Below, in pieces: positions 7,872-12,308 of a DNA stretch of 12,308 bases. The DNA lies in assembly GCA_045530725.1 (NCBI GenBank), contig JAZSCT010000015.1:1-12308 (forward strand), read 5' to 3'. Each line of letters opens with the position of its first letter. Position 1 is the first letter of the stretch. Position numbers and translations under genes: made by a program. Source of the stretch: SIG435 sp045530725. GTDB taxonomy: Bacteria > Bacillota > Clostridia > UMGS1810. The notes below the pieces were generated by a model. The model did not search any database. It saw only the letters and a program-made list of their open reading frames with translations, and was not told the origin of the DNA.

Positions 7872-8738
7872 TTGACGCCGGTGGTATATCTTGATGTGCT
7901 TTTTCTGATAAATTTTTCCGTAAATTATCTTCTTTTGTATATTACGGAAAGAATCCTGTGTTTAAGTACAAAAAGAATAAGAAAAATCATAGGGGCGTCC
8001 ATAGGAGGGATTTATTCCTGCCTGATATTTTTTCCTGAGTTATCGGGATTTTATACGTTTTATTCAAAGGTGATATTTTCTCTTATCATCACCTGCCAGA
8101 CCTTCGGTATCAAAAAGATAAAAAAGGTATTAAAAACTCTTGCAGTATTCTATATATCTTCATTTGTTCTGTGCGGAGTAACATTTGCAATTCTGTTTAT
8201 GACAAAAGGTTTTGAGGAAATGGAGATAAGAACAAACAATGGAGTGTTTTATTTTGATTTACCGGTAAAGGTGCTTTTTACGGGGGCGGGCATATGCTTT
8301 TTGGTGACGAAAGTCATCAGAAGAATTATATCATCACAGAAAGGCACTATATATAAGGAAGTAAAAATCAATTATATGGACAATTCAGTTACGCTTTCGG
8401 GAATTGTAGATACGGGAAACAGACTGAAGGACATTTCAGGGCACCAGGTAATAGTGTGTGAATATCAGGGGATAAAGAAAATAATTCCTGAAAATATGAG
8501 AATGTTTTTTGAAAAAGATACATATGAAATGAAAGATGATGACCTTAAGGATATAAAGGATATAAGATTTGTGCCTTTCAGTTCCATAGGAGAAAGAAAC
8601 GGTATTATGAAAGGTTTTTTAAGTGACAGCATACAGGTGGATAATATAGAATACAAAAAAATCACCATTGCCGTCTGTCGGGAGCCCCTTTCCTCTGATT
8701 GTGATTACAAGGTGCTTCTTGGCGGAGAATTTCTTTAG
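7872..8738 (+). CDS. spoIIGA: Sporulation sigma-E factor processing peptidase SpoIIGA
   Basis: SpoIIGA is the membrane-bound aspartic protease that removes the pro-sequence of SigE in the mother cell, after a signal from the forespore. The 288-residue protein (309 in B. subtilis) starts with VVYLDVLFLINFSVNYLLLY, typical of the family. It has about five hydrophobic segments in residues 1-153 (near 6-26, 39-57, 66-80, 90-110 and 131-150). The cytoplasmic protease domain follows, with the catalytic D-T-G-N at 180-183 in LSGIVDTGNRL and the later conserved FVPFSSIG (233-240) and LLGGEF near the end. The start is TTG at 7872-7874, favoured because AGGAAGGTGAT ends 6 nt before it; the GTG at 7881 is possible but less well spaced. 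It is followed by sigE, its substrate gene, as in most spore formers. The 84-bp gap to sigE is wider than I would expect for a tight pair. Confidence 0.95.
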   Translation: MTPVVYLDVLFLINFSVNYLLLYITERILCLSTKRIRKIIGASIGGIYSCLIFFPELSGFYTFYSKVIFSLIITCQTFGIKKIKKVLKTLAVFYISSFVLCGVTFAILFMTKGFEEMEIRTNNGVFYFDLPVKVLFTGAGICFLVTKVIRRIISSQKGTIYKEVKINYMDNSVTLSGIVDTGNRLKDISGHQVIVCEYQGIKKIIPENMRMFFEKDTYEMKDDDLKDIKDIRFVPFSSIGERNGIMKGFLSDSIQVDNIEYKKITIAVCREPLSSDCDYKVLLGGEFL

Positions 8739-8777
8739 CATAAGCATTGACTCCTTTGTGAGTGTTTTAACGATGCA

Positions 8778-8796
8778 GTGGCGTACAATCGCGCAC
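8778..8796 (+). promoter_or_regulatory. Possible intercistronic hairpin between spoIIGA and sigE
   Basis: GTGGCG (8778-8783) can pair with CGCGCAC (8790-8796), leaving one bulged G and a TACAAT loop. It lies 14 nt before the sigE ribosome binding site AAGGGGG (8811-8817). No promoter-like or T-tract sequence accompanies it, so it is neither a clear terminator nor a start site. An effect on sigE translation or mRNA stability is only a suggestion. Confidence 0.25.
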
Positions 8797-8822
8797 CCAA
8801 AACGGGGTTTAAGGGGGAAAGA

Positions 8823-9530
8823 ATGAAAAACAATGTTTTATTGAATCTTATATATATAATAAGGAAGAAAATTTTTAAAAAAGAGATACATTACATAGGA
8901 GGTGCATCCACTTTGCCACCACCATTGACAAAGGATGAAGAAGAAAAATTGATACAAAGTCTTAACACACCCACCAAAAAAGCAAGAGAAACACTTATAG
9001 AACACAATTTAAGACTGGTAGTGTATATTGCAAAGAAATTTGAGAATACGGGTATATGCGTGGAAGACCTTATATCTATAGGAACTATAGGACTTATAAA
9101 AGCCATCAACACATTCAAGCCGGACAAAAAAATAAAACTTGCCACCTATGCTTCACGTTGTATAGAAAATGAAATACTTATGTACCTAAGGAAGAATTCC
9201 AATCAGAGAGTGGAAATATCCATAGATGAGCCGCTGAATGTAGATTGGGACGGAAACGAACTTCTTCTATCGGATATTCTGGGAACAGACAATGACATCA
9301 TTGCACAGAATATAGAAAACCAGGTGGATCGGGAACTCTTAAGCATTGCTCTTGAAAAACTGTCCAAAAGAGAGAGGACCATAATGGAAATGAGATTCGG
9401 CATAAAGAAGCAGGTTGCCAAAACCCAAAAAGAAGTTGCAGATGAACTTGGAATAAGCCAGTCATATATATCAAGACTTGAAAAAAGAATAATAGAAAGG
9501 ATGAAGAAAGAAATATCAAAGATGATTTAG
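8823..9530 (+). CDS. sigE: RNA polymerase sporulation sigma factor SigE (mother cell, early), pro-form
   Basis: SigE directs early mother-cell transcription after the asymmetric division. The 235-residue protein matches the 239-residue B. subtilis factor in layout. A basic, amphipathic pro-sequence (about 1-24, ending KKEIHYIGG, the usual cleavage neighbourhood) precedes ALPPPL-like STLPPPLTKDEE. Region 2 includes LRLVVYIAKKFENTG (64-78) and DLISIGTIGLIKAINTF (82-98), followed by LATYASRCIENEILMYLR. Then come DEPLNVDWDGNELLLSDILG and the region 4 helix-turn-helix TQKEVADELGISQSYISRLE (201-220). I place the start at ATG 8823 because AAGGGGG lies 5 nt upstream and the N-terminus then matches the family; the frame stays open back to a GTG at 8778, but that start has no RBS. 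The protein is made inactive and is cut by SpoIIGA, encoded just upstream. sigG, which often follows sigE, is not next here. Confidence 0.96.
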   Translation: MKNNVLLNLIYIIRKKIFKKEIHYIGGASTLPPPLTKDEEEKLIQSLNTPTKKARETLIEHNLRLVVYIAKKFENTGICVEDLISIGTIGLIKAINTFKPDKKIKLATYASRCIENEILMYLRKNSNQRVEISIDEPLNVDWDGNELLLSDILGTDNDIIAQNIENQVDRELLSIALEKLSKRERTIMEMRFGIKKQVAKTQKEVADELGISQSYISRLEKRIIERMKKEISKMI

Positions 9531-9532
9531 TG

Positions 9533-9561
9533 TTGACATCATCACTTTAGTATGATATAGT
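9533..9561 (+). promoter_or_regulatory. Sigma-A promoter for the riboswitch-transporter transcript
   Basis: A perfect TTGACA (9533-9538), a 17-bp spacer and TATAGT (9556-9561) with an extended -10 TG (9553-9554) form a strong vegetative promoter. The -35 begins 3 bp after the sigE stop codon. Transcription should begin near 9568, just ahead of the lysine aptamer. Confidence 0.85.
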
Positions 9562-9587
9562 GACATTAACAAAACTAAAAACAATTC

Positions 9588-9748
9588 TGGGTAGAGGAGC
9601 GGAAATCATCAGTAGTCTGTAAGAGTATCGGTAATGTCTTTCGGGCAAAAGGGAAATCCGCCGAAGCCGATGAATCTATACCGTAAGGAGATTCGGCTGG
9701 GACAGAGGACAATATCCTTTGTACTGTCACTTTTTGTGGAGCGCTATT
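9588..9748 (+). ncRNA. Lysine riboswitch aptamer (L box)
   Basis: The segment carries the L-box signatures in order: AGAGGAGCG (9595-9603), CAGTAG and an AAGAGTA stretch, then GGGAAATCCGCCGAAGC (9651-9666). P4 is GCCGA and GAATCT pairing with AGATTCGGC. After GCTGGG comes a P5 hairpin, GACAG...CTGTC, ending at 9728. P1 can form between GGTAG (9590-9594) and CTATT (9744-9748). In L boxes lysine binding stabilises P1. GCGCTATTAT (9741-9750) overlaps the P1 3' strand and can instead pair with ATAATTGTGC (9772-9781, one mismatch), the left arm of the terminator. Lysine should therefore turn expression off by transcription attenuation. The fold was traced by hand; the conserved blocks make the family call strong. 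Confidence 0.92.
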
Positions 9749-9769
9749 ATTTGTATTTGTCAGATAAAG

Positions 9770-9810
9770 CCATAATTGTGCCTATACGCCCGGTTATGGT
9801 TTTTGTTTTT
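9770..9810 (+). terminator. Riboswitch-controlled intrinsic terminator
   Basis: The arms 9770-9781 (CCATAATTGTGC) and 9788-9799 (GCCCGGTTATGG) pair over 12 positions with one mismatch and two G-U pairs around a CTATAC loop. They are followed by TTTTTGTTTTT (9800-9810). The left arm is shared with the antiterminator (9741-9750 with 9772-9781), so terminator and antiterminator exclude each other. It ends about 17 nt before the transporter's ribosome binding site. Confidence 0.88.
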
Positions 9811-9841
9811 ACAAAAGAAAACAAAAAAGGAGAGATTTGCT

Positions 9842-11476
9842 ATGTTTAAAAACAAAGCATGGGGAGCAGCGCTTGTGACCTTGGTTGTTGTTTGTGTAGT
9901 GGCATGTATGGGAATTTTTCTTCCTGATACACTTGCAGACTATCAGTTTATAGGTACAGCATGGGCACTTCTTCCACCGGTAATTGCAATCGGACTTGCA
10001 CTTATCACAAAAGAAGTTTATTCTTCACTTTTCGCAGGTATTCTTGTAGGTGGTCTTATCTACTCGAAGTTCAACCTGGAAACAACTATGAATCATGTAT
10101 TCATTGACGGATTTATCGGATCCATTTCTGACAGTTACAACGCAGGTATCCTTGCATTCCTTGTAATTTTAGGTATCCTTGTTGCTATTATGAACAAATC
10201 CGGTGGTTCTGCTACATTCGGTAAATGGACTGCTGCTCATATCAAGTCAAGAGCAGGTGCTCAGATTATGACAATCATACTTGGTTGTCTTATCTTCATT
10301 GATGACTACTTCAACTGTCTTACAGTTGGTTCTGTTATGAGACCTGTTACAGACGAAAACAAAATCTCAAGAGCAAAACTTGCATACATAATAGATGCTA
10401 CTGCTGCTCCTGTATGTATTATTGCACCGCTTTCTTCATGGGCTGCTGCAGTATCAGGGTTTGCAGAGGGTTCAGGTATGAACGGTCTTGAACTTTTTGT
10501 AAGTGCTATTCCTTACAACTTCTATGCACTTCTTACAATCGTTATGATGGTTGCCCTTGTTGCTATGAACTTTGACTACGGTCCTATGAAACTCCACGAA
10601 AAGAACGCTAAGGAAAAAGGCGACCTTTTCACAACAAGAGTAGAAGCAATGAAAGATGAACTTGTGGAAAAAGGCAGTCCTGACGGTAAGGTTCTCGACC
10701 TTGTTCTTCCAATCATCATTCTTATTGTTACATGTGTATTCGGTATGATCTATTCAGGCGGTTTCTTTGATGCAGAGGCAGAAGGTTATATGAGTTTTGT
10801 TACAGCATTCTCAAACTCTGATGCATCTGTAGGTCTTGTAATCGGATCATTTATTACACTCGTTGCTACAGTTATCTATTTCCTTGCAAGAGGAACAATG
10901 AAATTTACAGATATGATGGAAGCAATTCCTGAAGGTTTCAAAGCAATGGTTCCTGCTATCCTTATCCTTGTTTGCGCATGGACACTTAAGGCTATGACAG
11001 ACAGCCTCAATGCAGAAAACTTCATCACATGGATTGTTAACGGCACAGCAGGTGCATTTATCAATCTTCTTCCTGCAGTTGTATTCCTTATTGCAGTTGG
11101 TATTTCTTTTGCAACAGGAACATCATGGGGAACATTCGGTATCCTTATTCCAATCGTAATCGCTGCATTCGGCGGATTCGGTTCAGAAATCACAATCATT
11201 GCTATCTCTGCTTGTATGGCAGGTGCTGTTTGCGGTGACCATTGCTCACCTATTTCAGATACTACAATTATGGCATCAGCAGGTGCACAGTCAGATCATA
11301 TCAATCACGTTTCAACTCAACTTCCATATGCTATGACTGTTGCAGGTATTTCTTTTGTAACATATATCATCGCAGGTTTTGTGCAGTCAGCATGGATTGC
11401 TCTTCCTGTAGGTATCGTACTTACAATCGCCACATTGGTTGTAATAAAGATGATATCAAACAAAAAGAATGCATAA
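9842..11476 (+). CDS. NhaC-family transporter under lysine riboswitch control, probable lysine permease (LysW-type)
   Basis: This 544-residue polytopic membrane protein belongs to the NhaC antiporter superfamily by its motifs: FAGILVGGLIYSKF (about 62-75), the intramembrane FIDDYFNCLTVGSVMRPVTD (about 155-174) followed by KISRAKLAYIIDATAAPVC, a second-half GTSWGTFGILIPIV, and GAVCGDHCSPISDTTIMASAG near the end. Family members exchange Na+/H+ or carry organic substrates. The lysine riboswitch upstream argues that this one imports lysine, as comparative genomics has proposed for LysW carriers; that is inference. The start is ATG 9842-9844, with AAGGAGAG 7 nt upstream. The frame is open 22 codons further back, but that part overlaps the riboswitch terminator. 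Codon use differs from the neighbours: leucine is mostly CTT and isoleucine often ATC, which suggests high expression. A strong terminator follows 38 bp after the stop. Confidence 0.9.
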   Translation: MFKNKAWGAALVTLVVVCVVACMGIFLPDTLADYQFIGTAWALLPPVIAIGLALITKEVYSSLFAGILVGGLIYSKFNLETTMNHVFIDGFIGSISDSYNAGILAFLVILGILVAIMNKSGGSATFGKWTAAHIKSRAGAQIMTIILGCLIFIDDYFNCLTVGSVMRPVTDENKISRAKLAYIIDATAAPVCIIAPLSSWAAAVSGFAEGSGMNGLELFVSAIPYNFYALLTIVMMVALVAMNFDYGPMKLHEKNAKEKGDLFTTRVEAMKDELVEKGSPDGKVLDLVLPIIILIVTCVFGMIYSGGFFDAEAEGYMSFVTAFSNSDASVGLVIGSFITLVATVIYFLARGTMKFTDMMEAIPEGFKAMVPAILILVCAWTLKAMTDSLNAENFITWIVNGTAGAFINLLPAVVFLIAVGISFATGTSWGTFGILIPIVIAAFGGFGSEITIIAISACMAGAVCGDHCSPISDTTIMASAGAQSDHINHVSTQLPYAMTVAGISFVTYIIAGFVQSAWIALPVGIVLTIATLVVIKMISNKKNA

Positions 11477-11514
11477 TTAATTTATTGCATTTTACAACAA
11501 AAAACACAATATAT

Positions 11515-11545
11515 AGTGGACGGGTTTTTGCCCGTCCACTTTTTT
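11515..11545 (+). terminator. Rho-independent terminator of the transporter gene
   Basis: A perfect 10-bp stem, AGTGGACGGG (11515-11524) with CCCGTCCACT (11531-11540), closes a TTTTTG loop and runs directly into six T residues (11540-11545). It separates the transporter from the rRNA operon promoters that start about 30 bp later. Confidence 0.93.
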
Positions 11546-11606
11546 AAAAAATTTTTGAAAAAAGTTGATTTTTTTGCTTGACAAAGCCATTTTGATGTGA
11601 TATATT
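11546..11606 (+). promoter_or_regulatory. rRNA operon promoter P1 with A/T-rich upstream element
   Basis: TTGACA (11578-11583), a 17-bp spacer and TATATT (11601-11606) form a near-consensus promoter. The 30 bp upstream are phased A and T runs (11546-11575), typical of an UP element bound by the alpha subunit of RNA polymerase. It is followed by a G/C-rich stretch (GCGCG at 11613-11617) in the transcript start region. Confidence 0.85.
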
Positions 11607-11633
11607 TAATAAGCGCGTTAGGAACGGGCAAAT

Positions 11634-11700
11634 GATTTAAAAAATATTTTTAAAAAATTTGCAAAAAAGTGTTGACAAATGAAAAATTTGATGATATACT
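11634..11700 (+). promoter_or_regulatory. rRNA operon promoter P2 with A/T-rich upstream element
   Basis: TTGACA (11672-11677), a 17-bp spacer and TATACT (11695-11700) form the second, equally strong promoter, 94 bp after P1. Its upstream flank (11634-11669) again consists of A and T runs. The tandem P1-P2 arrangement is usual for rRNA operons. Confidence 0.87.
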
Positions 11701-11706
11701 GATATA

Positions 11707-11878
11707 GTTCGCGAAACGCGATACAAAGTTGGTCTTTGAAAATTAAATAGCAAAGAGAGGTTCTCGTTAAATGAGAATTTGAGTTTAAAGCATATATGCT
11801 TTTAAGTCAGTAAAGTTTAGTAATGAGCTAAAAAACTTCATTAAAGAACTTAAGCATCTTTAAGATGCTACGGATATT
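11707..11878 (+). promoter_or_regulatory. rRNA leader with 5' hairpin, boxA antitermination site and processing hairpins
   Basis: Just after the P2 start point lies a hairpin, TCGCG-AAA-CGCGA (11709-11721), followed by a boxA-like TTGGTCTTTGAAAA (11729-11742). boxA is the NusB/NusE loading site that keeps polymerase from terminating in untranslated rRNA. Further hairpins are TTCTC/GAGAA (11761-11777), the palindrome AAAGCATATATGCTTT (11787-11802) and AGCATC/GATGCT (11853-11869). Parts of this leader usually pair with the spacer behind 16S to form the RNase III processing stalk; that partner lies outside the window. Confidence 0.75.

Positions 11879-12308
<430 letters not shown>

Noticed and set aside
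8778..8822. GTG start giving SigE 15 extra residues
   Set aside because: There is no ribosome binding site before it, and the extra residues do not fit the known pro-SigE N-terminus; ATG 8823 has a strong RBS.
9776..9841. Upstream extension of the transporter reading frame by 22 codons
   Set aside because: It overlaps the riboswitch terminator and has no RBS; the ATG at 9842 has AAGGAGAG at the right distance and a normal N-terminus.
9634..9849. 71-codon open frame over the riboswitch
   Set aside because: It runs through the aptamer, terminator and RBS region and has no family resemblance.

Overview
The window looks like a chromosomal segment of a low-GC, spore-forming member of the Clostridia. 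The signs are AT-rich DNA, A/T-ending codons, strong Gram-positive ribosome binding sites, a spoIIGA-sigE pair, and a 16S rRNA 5' end of Firmicute type. I cannot place the genus from 430 nt of 16S without a search; a relative of Lachnospirales is only a guess.

Layout. Positions 1-150 hold a gene-free run of short hairpins that looks like an intergenic repeat cut by the window edge. From 142 to 7682 everything reads on the minus strand. secA, prfB and a large secreted foldase-like protein are packed with gaps of 34 and 12 bp and are probably one transcript from a sigma-A-type promoter at 7742-7770. After a 107-bp gap with its own near-consensus promoter come rsmE and a small membrane protein, closed by a strong hairpin terminator at 154-172. 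From 7808 on, everything reads on the plus strand: spoIIGA and sigE, a lysine riboswitch with a complete terminator/antiterminator switch controlling an NhaC-family transporter, a strong terminator, and an rRNA operon with tandem promoters, UP-like A/T tracts, a boxA leader and the first 430 nt of 16S rRNA.

Function. The minus-strand group serves protein synthesis and export: the SecA motor, release factor 2, an extracytoplasmic parvulin-type foldase and a 16S rRNA methyltransferase. The plus-strand group combines the mother-cell sporulation factor SigE and its processing protease with lysine-controlled transport. No terminator was seen between sigE and the riboswitch, so the riboswitch terminator is also the first one met by sporulation read-through.

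Novelty. I see no clearly undescribed system. The points most worth checking are: (1) a foldase made of two tandem copies of a stalk + helical + parvulin module; (2) a prfB gene with a readable remnant of the programmed-frameshift site but no in-frame UGA; (3) the NhaC-family carrier under a lysine riboswitch, which argues for lysine rather than Na+/H+ as substrate; (4) a spoIIG promoter with an unusually long spacer and a Spo0A-box-like palindrome; (5) the absence of sigG after sigE; (6) the hairpin array at the left edge.
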